DNA of 64,000 nt from Enterococcus mundtii (GTDB lineage: Bacteria > Bacillota > Bacilli > Lactobacillales > Enterococcaceae): positions 1-64,000 of the forward strand of contig NZ_PUAP01000015.1 in assembly GCF_002947535.1 (NCBI RefSeq), given 5' to 3'. The translations under genes and the position numbers were made by a program. Shown one piece after another: positions 46,345 to 55,502 of this stretch. The notes under the pieces are model-generated. The model was not told the origin of the DNA. It searched no databases and was given only the letters and a program-made list of their open reading frames with translations. Position 1 is the stretch's first letter. The number at the start of each line of letters is the position of its first letter.

Positions 46345-46755
46345 TTGAGCAATAAATTTTATTGGGAACTTGATCCTGTAAAATTGGTTGAAAAAAATGA
46401 AAACTTTCTATTCAATCTTTTTTGTAGCTCATGTTACCAACAAGTGTATACACAAATCAGCACGTTAGCTGAAATCTATAGAATTGAATCGGAATCTATC
46501 AAGGATTTGATTCAAGAAATCAATGCCGAGAACTTCTACATGACGATCCGCTCCATTTTTGAAAAAGAAGCACTGTTATCTGAGATTTATTTTTATTTGA
46601 TGGAATATGATTGGGATTGTAGCAAAGAAGATTTTACTGAAGATATTCTACAAGTAGTGAAAAGGGATTATTTATCCGACTATTGTTGGAAAATAGAAAA
46701 TACATCAGAAACAGATTATCCTAAATTATTGATTGAGTCGATTCTCCAAACATAA
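46345..46755 (+). CDS. Small helical cytoplasmic protein, 136 aa (family with 34629 gene)
   Basis: I chose TTG 46345 as start because AAGGA lies at the right distance; the ATG at 46336 touches that site. The protein (MSNKFYWELD...) is helical, Cys- and Tyr-rich, with no signal or membrane segment. Residues 55-109 align with 49-100 of the 125-aa protein at the other end of WxL locus 2. Ends in its own strong terminator. Function unknown; a shared regulatory role at the two ends of the locus is a guess. Confidence 0.68.
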   Translation: MSNKFYWELDPVKLVEKNENFLFNLFCSSCYQQVYTQISTLAEIYRIESESIKDLIQEINAENFYMTIRSIFEKEALLSEIYFYLMEYDWDCSKEDFTEDILQVVKRDYLSDYCWKIENTSETDYPKLLIESILQT

Positions 46756-46810
46756 TAAATAACTGTTCCTTCCAAACAGGTCACCTTCTTAAGCAACTGC
46801 TGATAAAAAA

Positions 46811-46852
46811 TCGACCACAAAATTTGATAATAATTTTGTGGTCGGTTTTTTT
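46811..46852 (+). terminator. Terminator of the 136-aa gene
   Basis: TCGACCACAAAATT pairs with AATTTTGTGGTCGG, then seven T's. Confidence 0.85.
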
Positions 46853-47087
46853 AACTAACTTAGGAAAGTTCTCCCTACTACTTTTTCATCTGTTTATTGA
46901 TAATCATTGCTAGAAAGATCAAAAATAATTTATTTTTGAAGTGCTTTTTTCCTACTATAAGAAATCGATACAAGTCTCCTGTTTCTTTATGTAACCCATC
47001 ACCCCTTAACATCTACGTAGAGATAATCTAACTCTGGATTCTTTTGGATAATTTTTTTATACAGTACAAGTTTCTTCTTGTTTTGTA
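46853..47087. other. Intergenic gap
   Basis: Between two convergent terminators, about 235 bases. I see no gene, repeat or promoter in it. Confidence 0.5.
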
Positions 47088-47131
47088 AAAAAAGATTCCA
47101 CCGCCCCTTGCTATGAGGGGTAGGTGAAATC
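47088..47131 (-). terminator. Terminator of the secreted trefoil-like gene
   Basis: GATTTCACC/GGTGGAATC and CCCCT/AGGGG stems on the minus strand, followed by TTTTTTT. Confidence 0.75.
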
Positions 47132-47176
47132 ATTTTTTAAAATTATTAAAATCTATCTTACTATTTTTAGTAAATA

Positions 47177-47815
47177 TTATCGTGATAAATAGAAAGTTTG
47201 AATGACATTTGAATTATGTGGTGAATATTCTTTACAAATCAAACGTAATGGGCTACCTAATTCACTGCAATCCCATATATGAACAGATAAGTAACGACCA
47301 GTTGCCATATTACAGATGCGATATCCTCCTGTTGTTCCTGGAACAGGAATAAGTTGCCATTTAGTACTTAAATGGTTTGGTTTTGGTCGTTGACCTAATA
47401 CATAGTATCTTTGCTCAGGAGTATAAGCAGAATCTGGGTAACGGACAAATGGTTTTGATTCATCCACATAGAAGTAGTTACCTGGTAACTGGATATTGTA
47501 TACACCAGGTACATCGGTTGGTAAAAAGGTCACTTTCATATTGGAAGTTCCTTCTTTAGGATAGAAGAAATTGTCTGCCCGTAATGGCGCCATCAAAATT
47601 CTATCAGTATCAGGAATGAATTGTTTTGATGTCCATAAATAGTATTTAGTTTTAGGTTGTAAGGTGACAAATTGGTCTTTTATATCATTAAAATATTTAT
47701 ATCCAACGGCTGCTTCTGCTTTGTGAGTACCTGCAAAAACCATTGGAACAAAGGCTACCAGCACAAACAAAAGTTTAATAAATACACTTTTTCTAAAAGA
47801 ATGTGATGCTAACAT
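47177..47815 (-). CDS. Secreted protein with beta-trefoil-like C-terminus, 212 aa
   Basis: I chose ATG 47815 (MLASHSFRKS) with AAGGAG ten bases upstream; an earlier ATG at 47857 has no site. Signal peptide to about residue 36 (AEAA). The mature part is Tyr/Pro/Trp-rich. The C-terminal half has KWQLIPVPG, GYRICNMATGRYLSV and a final QTFYLSR, the spacing of ricin-type lectin repeats. No WxL or LPXTG signal. Probably a free carbohydrate-binding protein; no family is recognised with confidence. It lies alone between WxL locus 2 and small membrane proteins. Confidence 0.65.
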   Translation of the reverse strand: MLASHSFRKSVFIKLLFVLVAFVPMVFAGTHKAEAAVGYKYFNDIKDQFVTLQPKTKYYLWTSKQFIPDTDRILMAPLRADNFFYPKEGTSNMKVTFLPTDVPGVYNIQLPGNYFYVDESKPFVRYPDSAYTPEQRYYVLGQRPKPNHLSTKWQLIPVPGTTGGYRICNMATGRYLSVHIWDCSELGSPLRLICKEYSPHNSNVIQTFYLSR

Positions 47816-48297
47816 ACTAATTATTCTCCTTTTATTTACTACTAATTTCATGTGCACAATCCACTATCGATTTGTAAATGTAGAAAAAGATTGTGGTTAT
47901 CTTCTATGAAAAATTTTTCGCTACATGTGTTCTTTATCCAATATCAGCGTTATTGAACTGGTATTTCTTTCCTCCTTCCACTTATTAATCATCGATAAGT
48001 TATAGATAAAGATTTATGTTACGAATTATCCGATTGTATTGCTTGCGAAAAAATATCAAATGGTTTAAACACTTTTTCACTATAAAACAGACGTTCATCT
48101 TTTATCGTTCATCTGATATCTCTTAGGCAATACATGTTCTTTCATAGAGGTGCAGTTTGGATTATAAAGAATAAAAGAAAGTAATTTTTTTTTATTTTTC
48201 AAATTAAATCCTATAGATTTTTATTTTGAAAAATTTCTTTTTAATTATGTATAAATAAAAGAATCAAGCTGAAAAAATTCGCCATTCAGGCTCTTAA
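47816..48297. other. AT-rich gap
   Basis: About 480 bases. CATTTACAAATCGATAGTGG on the minus strand may be part of the promoter for the secreted protein. Nothing else seen. Confidence 0.4.
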
Positions 48298-48564
48298 TCA
48301 CCACGCCAAAACAAAACAAATAATAGAAACTACAACCGTCAAAACAAATTCAACCTTCACTTCCGTTCCATACGTTTGATTCGGTAGATAGATGGCTTTT
48401 CGTTTTGATTGATAAGGGATCTTAGGGCGGTTGGGTTGGGCAGACTCAATAAGTATCGATAATAAAATCAGTGTTAAGTAAATAGTATTTTGTTGTGCTG
48501 CAAAATAGATGCTTGAAGCTAATAAAATAAAACTAGTTCCTTTGAGTATTCTAGCGTAGGTCAT
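48298..48564 (-). CDS. Small membrane protein, 88 aa
   Basis: Hydrophobic helices at about 9-40 and 66-87 with a basic loop holding IYLPNQTYGTEV. It starts at ATG 48564 after GGAG. It is a close paralogue of the 93-aa protein 240 bases upstream: MTYxRI, ALSIYFAA/ASSIYFAA, and IYLPNQTxxTEV agree. Function unknown. Confidence 0.68.
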   Translation of the reverse strand: MTYARILKGTSFILLASSIYFAAQQNTIYLTLILLSILIESAQPNRPKIPYQSKRKAIYLPNQTYGTEVKVEFVLTVVVSIICFVLAW

Positions 48565-48618
48565 TATTATCTCTCCATTCTATTCTTCTATTTGTAGATT
48601 TTCTGTCCTGTTTTCTAA

Positions 48619-48738
48619 CTATTTTCTATTATTATTATTTTTATACCTCCACATGACAATCAATAGAATCGTCATCACTAGATAGGAGGTGAGAACAATT
48701 ATTTGACTCACTCTTTTCACCTTCTCTAAAATTCTCAT
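48619..48738 (-). CDS. Possible single-helix membrane peptide, 39 aa
   Basis: An open frame MRILEKVKRVSQ then a hydrophobic stretch (about 13-30) and a tail YKNNNNRK. No convincing ribosome site lies upstream. It falls between the two paralogous membrane-protein genes on the same strand. It may be a real small peptide, a remnant, or chance. Confidence 0.3.
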   Translation of the reverse strand: MRILEKVKRVSQIIVLTSYLVMTILLIVMWRYKNNNNRK

Positions 48739-48806
48739 ACGATCGATACTTTTATGTATTCATTTTTATTACTAATAAATAGACGTGGTTCAAATTATTC
48801 AAGTTA

Positions 48807-49088
48807 CTAAAAATGATACAATTCTAATTCCAAAATGGAGCAAATCATAAGAACTAAAATCGTGGGAATCAGCGCAAACATCACTTCCGTTCTAGATGTT
48901 TGATTCGGTAGATAGATTGAATTTTTTCCCGATTTGTAAGGAGTTTTAGGTTGGTCGGATTGGGTATATTCAATAAATAGTGATAGCATAATCAGTGTGG
49001 TATAGATCGTATTTTTCATTGCAGCAAAATAGATGCTTAGTGCCAATAAACCCAGTTGGATTATTTTGATTATTCGAACGTAGGTCAT
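48807..49088 (-). CDS. Small membrane protein, 93 aa
   Basis: Paralogue of the 88-aa protein downstream and, more distantly, of the 94-aa protein at 21.4 kb (VRIIKIIQLGLLALS versus IRLIKIIQFGLYFMS). Two hydrophobic regions (about 5-37 and 68-88) flank IYLPNQTSRTEV. It starts at ATG 49088 after GGAGAG. No family recognised. Confidence 0.68.
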   Translation of the reverse strand: MTYVRIIKIIQLGLLALSIYFAAMKNTIYTTLIMLSLFIEYTQSDQPKTPYKSGKNSIYLPNQTSRTEVMFALIPTILVLMICSILELELYHF

Positions 49089-49303
49089 CTTTCATCTCTC
49101 CATTCTATGTATAAATAGTAACCGGTACCTCTCTACAAATATATGTACGTAAAGCACTAAAATATTACTTTAACAAATTAAAATAACTTCCAACTTAATC
49201 ATATCAAAAAATATCAAAAAATTTTATTTCATTCCTAAAAAGCTGTTTTAACAACATAATCGTTACTACATTCATTCGTCTAATCAAAAATCTATGAACA
49301 AAT

Positions 49304-49356
49304 AAAAAAACGGAACAACAGGCAGAATGTTTCCATCCACCTGTTATTCCGTTTTT
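49304..49356 (-). terminator. npr-type gene terminator
   Basis: AAAAACGGAACAACAGG pairs with CCTGTTATTCCGTTTTT, directly after the coding region. Confidence 0.85.
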
Positions 49357-49377
49357 ACTATTACTTAAATTTAGTTT

Positions 49378-50757
49378 TTACTCCACAAATGGCTCTTCAC
49401 CTAGTGCTTGTTGTGCCGCTAAGTTTAGTAAGCTCCATTGACGGTCGTGTCCTGGTTGGAAGAAGAAGTCTGCTTCTGCCAAGTCTTCGATCGTTAATTT
49501 TTGTTGGATCGCTAGCGCTAAGACATTGCCTTGAGGCGTGATGTCTTTCGTTGATAATACCGCGCCACCTAGCAATTGATGCGTAAATGGGTCATACGCT
49601 AATTGCACGGCTGCTTTCGCATTGCCAAATTCTTCTGGTACGAATTTTGGACGGATCATATCTTCGTAGAAGGAAGTTTTGATGGCTACACCAGCGCGAT
49701 CAGCTGTGAAGCTGTTCAAGCCACTTGCAGCAAAGTGATAGTCAAACACACGTAACGCAGATGAGCCAACTAAGCCGCCAAATGGTTTGCTTGGTGTTTG
49801 CTCAAATAAGTGTTGAACGACATAGCGTGCTTCTCGACGTGCCACTGTTGCTAATGCGATCGGCACCTTTTTACCTGCTGGGATTGAGTAGGCAAGTGTT
49901 GCATCTCCTACTGCATAAACATCAGGTAAGTTTGTTTGTAGGTATTCATCTGTGATGATCCAGCCACGTTCATCTAAATCAACGATGCCTTTCAACCATT
50001 CGGTATTCGGTTTGACACCGGCAGCTTGGATGATCAAGTCTGTTTCGATCGTGCCACTATCTGTTTCGATGGCTGCTACTTTACCGTCACCTGTGAAGGC
50101 TTTGATATTCACGCCAGTTTTGATGTTCATACCTTTTTCTTTTAAGTGCGCTTCTAAGATATCTGTCATTTCCTTATCTAAGTAAGTACCTAAAGGACGA
50201 TCGATCATATCTAATAACGTTACTTCTTTCCCTGCATTCAAGAAAACTTCTGCTGCTTCGATCCCGATGTAACCTGAACCGATCACTGAAACTTTTTTCA
50301 CTGCTGGGTCTGCCATGCGTTCTTTGATTTTCGTTGCCCAATTGTAGCCACGCATCAAATACACATTTTCCAAGTCTGTTCCTGGAACAGGTAGTGAGTT
50401 TGGTTTGACACCTGAACTCAAAATCAATTTATCGTAAGCATACTCTTCCGTATGTCCATCTTCTTTACGTGTAACTGTTACTGTTTTTTTATCTGCATTG
50501 ATTGTCTTAACTTCGTGGTTATTTAAAATCCCCACATTTGGTTGCGGAAAGTTTTCTGGTCTGAAATTGCGGACATCATTCACACTAGTGACTTGATCCT
50601 CTAAATATAATTCCATGCCGCATGACATAAATGAAACATAGTCGCCTGCTTCGAACAAAGTGATATCAACATTTTCTCCGTATCTAGAGAGTAATTCTAA
50701 AATGGATTGATGACCTCCATGTGATGCACCGACAATAACTACTTTCGTTTTTTCCAT
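49378..50757 (-). CDS. npr: NADH peroxidase-like flavoenzyme
   Basis: A 459-aa FAD/NADH-dependent peroxide reductase from ATG 50757, nine bases after AGGAGG. FAD motif VVIVGASHGGH (6-16), redox-active C46 in FMSCGMELYLE, NADH motif VIGSGYIGIEAAE, second FAD motif VYAVGDATL, and the dimerisation ending EADFFFQPGHDRQW. The SCGMELYL context is closer to enterococcal NADH peroxidase (SCGMQLYL) than to water-forming NADH oxidase (SCGIALYL). It detoxifies hydrogen peroxide in the cytoplasm. Monocistronic. CoA-disulfide reductase is a less likely alternative. Confidence 0.82.
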   Translation of the reverse strand: MEKTKVVIVGASHGGHQSILELLSRYGENVDITLFEAGDYVSFMSCGMELYLEDQVTSVNDVRNFRPENFPQPNVGILNNHEVKTINADKKTVTVTRKEDGHTEEYAYDKLILSSGVKPNSLPVPGTDLENVYLMRGYNWATKIKERMADPAVKKVSVIGSGYIGIEAAEVFLNAGKEVTLLDMIDRPLGTYLDKEMTDILEAHLKEKGMNIKTGVNIKAFTGDGKVAAIETDSGTIETDLIIQAAGVKPNTEWLKGIVDLDERGWIITDEYLQTNLPDVYAVGDATLAYSIPAGKKVPIALATVARREARYVVQHLFEQTPSKPFGGLVGSSALRVFDYHFAASGLNSFTADRAGVAIKTSFYEDMIRPKFVPEEFGNAKAAVQLAYDPFTHQLLGGAVLSTKDITPQGNVLALAIQQKLTIEDLAEADFFFQPGHDRQWSLLNLAAQQALGEEPFVE

Positions 50758-50878
50758 TGACAAAAACCTCCTCATAACAATTGTTTAGAAACATCCTAAA
50801 CATTTTCACGATATCATTCATCCTCTGATAAAGCAAATGAAAAGGCTTGCCTAAAAAGTAAGTTTCGTTATTTTAACA

Positions 50879-52051
50879 TTATTTTTGCAAATCGGATAAA
50901 AATGTACCGATACGTTTACAAGCTTCTTGTAGATCGTCCATCCCACTTGCATAGGAAATACGGATAAACCCTTCCCCTTCTGGTCCAAAAGCTGAACCAG
51001 GGATACAGGCAACCTTACCTTGTTCTGCGAGTGCTAAACAAAAATCCCACGAGTTCATCTGGATCGTTTCTGGCAAGCGACAGAATAAATAAAATGCGCC
51101 GTCTGGTTGTGAGATTTGAAAGCCTAATTCGGTAAGTTGCGGCAATAGATAATCTCGGCGTTCGACATAGCGGGCCTTCATTTTTTCCCCTTCGTTCATG
51201 CTCGTTGTCAATGCTTCGACCGCAGCTTTTTGAGAAATCGTTGTGGCAGAAGTGACTAAATATTGGTGGACTTTGATCAATTCATCGATCACCGGTTTTT
51301 GGGCGAAAAGAAAGCCAATGCGCCAACCAGTCATAGCATGGGATTTAGAGAGTCCATTCACGACAATCGTTTGTTCAGGCAAGTACGTAGCCATCGATAC
51401 ATGATCCCCCACGTAATTCAACTCTGCGTAAACTTCATCACTGATGACAAAGACTGGATGTTGATTCAAGACTTCTGCAAGTTTGCTCATTTGCTCCGCA
51501 GATAATAATGTTCCAGTTGGATTACTTGGATAATTCAAAATCACTGCTTTGATTTCGTCTCCGTATTTGGCAAACGCCTCTTCTAGTTGTTCTGGCTGAC
51601 AAATAAAGCCAGTGTCTGATGTATCGATCGTGATCAATTCGGCGCCTGCTAGATCAACGATTGGTTGATAGCCGGGATACGCAGGTGCCGGGATCAATAC
51701 TTTATCTCCTTCTTCTAAGACCGCTAATAAAGCTGTCGCGATCGCTTCTGTGGCACCGATCGTTGTCAGTACTTCCGTTTGCGGATCATAAGAAAGACCG
51801 TAACGTTCTTTTTGGAAGAAACAAGCTGCTTCACATAATTCTGGTAAACCTCTCATCCCGGTATAATGAGAATAGTTTTCTTTGATGGCTGTGATCCCTG
51901 CTTCTTTGACTGCTTCAGGTGTTGAAAAGTCTGGCTCACCTAATGTCAGTTTGATGATACCCGGAATGCTTGAGATTTGCTGATCGAACATGCGGATCTG
52001 TGAGACTTCGATTTTAGCCAGCCTTGGATTAAAACGATGGTGTAGATTCAT
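50879..52051 (-). CDS. patA: N-acetyl-LL-diaminopimelate aminotransferase
   Basis: A 390-aa fold-type I PLP enzyme: LGEPDFSTP, NYPSNPTG, DEVYAEL and the PLP lysine K236 in LSKSHAMTGWR. As the last gene of a lysine operon that uses the acetylase route, it should convert N-acetyl-2-amino-6-oxopimelate to N-acetyl-LL-diaminopimelate, as PatA does in Bacillus. It begins 36 bases after the deacetylase gene. Similar enzymes also act on aromatic amino acids, so context carries the call. No strong terminator follows. Confidence 0.87.
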   Translation of the reverse strand: MNLHHRFNPRLAKIEVSQIRMFDQQISSIPGIIKLTLGEPDFSTPEAVKEAGITAIKENYSHYTGMRGLPELCEAACFFQKERYGLSYDPQTEVLTTIGATEAIATALLAVLEEGDKVLIPAPAYPGYQPIVDLAGAELITIDTSDTGFICQPEQLEEAFAKYGDEIKAVILNYPSNPTGTLLSAEQMSKLAEVLNQHPVFVISDEVYAELNYVGDHVSMATYLPEQTIVVNGLSKSHAMTGWRIGFLFAQKPVIDELIKVHQYLVTSATTISQKAAVEALTTSMNEGEKMKARYVERRDYLLPQLTELGFQISQPDGAFYLFCRLPETIQMNSWDFCLALAEQGKVACIPGSAFGPEGEGFIRISYASGMDDLQEACKRIGTFLSDLQK

Positions 52052-52086
52052 AGACTTCTCCCCTTTTGGTTACTATCCTTATTTTT

Positions 52087-53181
52087 TCAGAAAAGTTCCT
52101 TGGTGTAAAGGATTGTTTGGTACCATTCCAATCCTTTTTCTAAAACAGCCATGTCAAAATCAAAGGTTGCATCATGCAGGGCTGGTGTATCGCCTACACC
52201 TAAGAAGAAAAAGACACAAGGATAGTGTTCCGTATAAACGCCAAAATCTTCTGCTTGTAAGACAGGCTCAGCCAACTCATGTAATAACTCTGAGTGGGCA
52301 AGTGCTGCATACAACTGTTCATCGTTACGTACAGCAGGATACCCATCGTTATAACGAAATGAGATTTTCGCTGGGGAAGTTTGTTGGAATTCTTCTGCTA
52401 GTCGTGCTAGTTGCATCTTTAAATCTGTTTGGGTCTTACGACTGTATGAACGAATGCTGCCTGAGATCACGACTTCATTCGCTAAGACATTGCGGATCGT
52501 CCCACCTGTGATCTGACCAAATTTCAAGAGATGTTCAAGGTTCTCTGGCAGAGATTCATCAAAGTCATAGACTTGTTTCATAAAACGCACAGCTGCTTCT
52601 AGACTGTCGATACCTTGACTGCTTGAGGCGATATGCGCCGACCTACCTTGGACAATGATATCTGTTTCACTACTTTGCGCCATCAACGCACCTGGTCGTG
52701 AAAATACTTTCTCTTCTGGTAAACCTGGCCATAAATGAAAACCAAAGATTGCCTGTACCTTGTAATGTTCCAACAGTCCAGAACGGATCACACTTTCTGC
52801 CCCACCAGCAATTTCTTCTGAGGGTTGAAAAATCAAGACGATATTGTGGTGCATCTCTTGACGGTGCGTGGCAATATAATCGGTCAATCCTAAGAGCATC
52901 GCCATGTGACCATCATGTCCGCAGGCGTGCATGAATCCTGGGTGTGTAGACGTAAAAGGTAACCCTGTAGCTTCAGTGATGGGCAATGCGTCGATATCTG
53001 TCCGAAAAGCAATCGTTGTGTCTTGTTGCTGATCAAAATAAACCAATAAGCCTGTCTCATCGATTTCATGGATCACGCCACCGCAGTTTTTGATTTGTTC
53101 GTAAAGGTATTCTTTCGTTTTAAATTCATGAAAGCCAAGTTCAGGAATTTGATGTAACGCCATTCGGTGTGTTGCCAACAT
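52087..53181 (-). CDS. ykuR: N-acetyldiaminopimelate deacetylase
   Basis: A 364-aa M20-family amidohydrolase. The metal-site elements HQIPELGFHE, MHACGHDGHMAML, PSEEIAGGAE and an acidic residue in AEDFGVY are present. It removes the acetyl group from N-acetyl-LL-diaminopimelate. The start overlaps the end of lysC by 41 bases (GGTGAGG upstream of ATG 53181), so translation is coupled. A hippurate-hydrolase-like specificity is excluded only by context. Confidence 0.88.
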   Translation of the reverse strand: MLATHRMALHQIPELGFHEFKTKEYLYEQIKNCGGVIHEIDETGLLVYFDQQQDTTIAFRTDIDALPITEATGLPFTSTHPGFMHACGHDGHMAMLLGLTDYIATHRQEMHHNIVLIFQPSEEIAGGAESVIRSGLLEHYKVQAIFGFHLWPGLPEEKVFSRPGALMAQSSETDIIVQGRSAHIASSSQGIDSLEAAVRFMKQVYDFDESLPENLEHLLKFGQITGGTIRNVLANEVVISGSIRSYSRKTQTDLKMQLARLAEEFQQTSPAKISFRYNDGYPAVRNDEQLYAALAHSELLHELAEPVLQAEDFGVYTEHYPCVFFFLGVGDTPALHDATFDFDMAVLEKGLEWYQTILYTKELF

Positions 53182-54490
53182 GTCGCCTCACCATCCCTTC
53201 ATAGATTCCTTTTACCACGGTTTCATATTGTGCATTGGGTACGCCGATGATCAAATTCAACTCTTGCGCACCTTGCGATAAAATCGAGGTCCTGATTTCT
53301 AACTCATTCAAAATCGATAATACTTTCCCAGAAAGTCCAATTGGTTCCTTATGTGGACCGCCTACAACAGAAATCAAAGCCAAGTCTTCGATGATCTCGA
53401 TTTCCTCTACGCCTAATTCCTCACGTAATTCTTTCGTGATCAAAAACAATTTATCCATGATCAATTCCGCCGAAACGACGACGCCGATATTGTCGATGCC
53501 AGAGGGGATATGCTCGATCGAGATGCCATGTTTTGCAAAAATACTCATGGCTTTCCAAATAAAACCGATTTCGTCTGACATATGTCGTTTGAACAAGGTG
53601 ATTGAAAGAAAGTCTTTTCTTCCTGCAATCCCCGTCAACCCATTTTCTTTTTCGACTTCATGATTTGAGATTTTTGTTCCATGGTCATTCGGTTGATTCG
53701 TGTTTTTGATTTGGATCGGGATATCTGCTTCTTGTACGGGAAAAACCGCAGATTCGTGTAAGACATTGGCACCCATATAGGCCATTTCTCGTAACTCACG
53801 GAAAGAAATCTCTTCAATGACTTTCGGTGAGTCGATGATTCTTGGGTCTGCCATCATGATGCCTGAAACATCCGTCCAATTTTCATAAAGATCTGCCTGT
53901 AAGGCACTTGCTAAAACGGAGCCGGTAATATCACTGCCCCCACGGCCAAGTAATTTTTCTTTTCCTGCTGGGTTGGCGCCATAAAATCCTGGGACAATCA
54001 ACTTTTGCTGTTTCTGATAGGTTTCACGTACTGCTTGCTCTGTACGAGGAAAGTCGATGCCTCCTTCATAATCAAAGTAGATCAGCTCACTCGCATCTGC
54101 AAAGGTATACCCTAAATATTCCGCCATCAATCGTGCGGTCAAATATTCTCCGCGACTGACTAAATAATCGATCGTCACTTTTTCCTGTTTTAGTTGTGTT
54201 TCGATCGTGGTTAATTCTCTTTCAATCAGAAAGTCGAGTGACAGAAGATCCCTTACTTGAATAAAACGTTCCGTGATCCGTTCCCACAATGGCGTCCAAT
54301 CAACCTTGTGTTGAAGATACGCATGGATCAAATAGAGTAGATCGGTCACTTTGTCGTCTTCGTCGGTTCTTTTTCCTAGAGCGGAAACCACAACGACTTC
54401 TCGACTAGGATCAGCTAGCACGATCTCACGGACTTTCCGGAACTGTTCTTCATGAGACATCGAGCTTCCACCAAATTTTGCGACTTTCAT
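53141..54490 (-). CDS. lysC: Aspartate kinase
   Basis: A 449-aa kinase, first step of the aspartate pathway. N-terminal KFGGSSM, a kinase core with GRGGSDITG (about 165-175), and C-terminal ACT domains (about 305-445; EIGFIWKAMSIFAKHGISIEHIP and LISVVGG). ACT domains give allosteric control, commonly by lysine, alone or with threonine. Its start overlaps the asd stop by four bases. Confidence 0.93.
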   Translation of the reverse strand: MKVAKFGGSSMSHEEQFRKVREIVLADPSREVVVVSALGKRTDEDDKVTDLLYLIHAYLQHKVDWTPLWERITERFIQVRDLLSLDFLIERELTTIETQLKQEKVTIDYLVSRGEYLTARLMAEYLGYTFADASELIYFDYEGGIDFPRTEQAVRETYQKQQKLIVPGFYGANPAGKEKLLGRGGSDITGSVLASALQADLYENWTDVSGIMMADPRIIDSPKVIEEISFRELREMAYMGANVLHESAVFPVQEADIPIQIKNTNQPNDHGTKISNHEVEKENGLTGIAGRKDFLSITLFKRHMSDEIGFIWKAMSIFAKHGISIEHIPSGIDNIGVVVSAELIMDKLFLITKELREELGVEEIEIIEDLALISVVGGPHKEPIGLSGKVLSILNELEIRTSILSQGAQELNLIIGVPNAQYETVVKGIYEGMVRRHVGNTPNGVTSNS

Positions 54491-55482
54491 GAAAGGACCT
54501 CCTCTTGAAGAAGCGCCAAAGCAATTTGCACCGCGTTAGCCGCAGCGCCTTTGCGGATATTGTCAGCTACGGTATAAAAGAGCAAGCCATTTTCAACCGA
54601 TAAGTCACGGCGAATACGCCCAACATATACTTGATCTGTGCCTCTTGCTAATGTGCTGGTGGGATATTGGTGTTCTGCTAAGTTATCGACGACCAAAATC
54701 CCTGGAAACTGACTGAAACAAGCACGGATCTGTTCCAATGAAAATTCCTTTTCTAACTCGACAGCAATCGAGACACCATGGCCATTTTCGATGGGAACAC
54801 GCACACAAGTCGCAGAAACAGGTAAATCTGGTTGATGCAAGATTTTTTTTGTTTCATTGATCATTTTTTGTTCTTCTTTGGTATACCCATTTTCCATTGG
54901 GCGATCGATTTCTGGAATGACCGTTTGACTGATGTCATGAGGATAAAAAGTGGCTGGTTCACCAATTTTTGTCGCCTGTAGATCAGCGATCCCTTGTTGC
55001 CCTGAACCTGAAACAGCTTGATACGTCGTGTAATTGACACGTGTCACACCAAACGTATTCTGTAGTGCTTTCAGTGGTAAGACGGATTGGATCGTCGAAC
55101 AATTTGGATTGGCGATCAATGGATCTAACGTATGATCCTCTAGATTTACTTCAGGGACGATCAACGGGATCATAGGATCTTCTCGCCACGCCGAAGAATT
55201 GTCGATGACTACTAAGCCGGCTTGACGTGCAATCGGACCAAATGTTTGAGAAACGGATGCTCCAGCTGAAAAAAGCGCCAAATCATACCCAGAAAAAGAA
55301 GTCTCAGTCAGTTCTTCGACGACATACTCTTTTCCCTTAAACACAGACAGACTCCCCGCAGAGCGTTTGGATGCTAAAAGCTTGAGTTTTCCTACTGGAA
55401 AATCGTACTCCTCTAATACTCTTAACATAGTTTGACCGACTAATCCCGTCGCTCCGACAATACAGGTATCTATTTCGCGCAT
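54487..55482 (-). CDS. asd: Aspartate-semialdehyde dehydrogenase
   Basis: A 331-aa NADP-dependent enzyme. VGATGLVGQ lies at the N-terminus, active-site C128 is in NPNCSTIQ, and the catalytic HGVS follows near residue 255. I chose ATG 55482 (MREIDTC) because AAAGGA lies eight bases upstream; ATG 55491 touches it. It makes aspartate semialdehyde for DapA. The gene follows dapH after 20 bases and is coupled to lysC. Confidence 0.93.
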   Translation of the reverse strand: MREIDTCIVGATGLVGQTMLRVLEEYDFPVGKLKLLASKRSAGSLSVFKGKEYVVEELTETSFSGYDLALFSAGASVSQTFGPIARQAGLVVIDNSSAWREDPMIPLIVPEVNLEDHTLDPLIANPNCSTIQSVLPLKALQNTFGVTRVNYTTYQAVSGSGQQGIADLQATKIGEPATFYPHDISQTVIPEIDRPMENGYTKEEQKMINETKKILHQPDLPVSATCVRVPIENGHGVSIAVELEKEFSLEQIRACFSQFPGILVVDNLAEHQYPTSTLARGTDQVYVGRIRRDLSVENGLLFYTVADNIRKGAAANAVQIALALLQEEVLS

Positions 55483-55502
55483 GTTTTTCATCCTTTCTTT
55501 GT

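Noticed and set aside
48660-48720. Plus-strand small gene after an AGGAGGTGAG sequence
   Set aside because: No ATG follows at a usable distance and the only TTG frame stops after eight codons.
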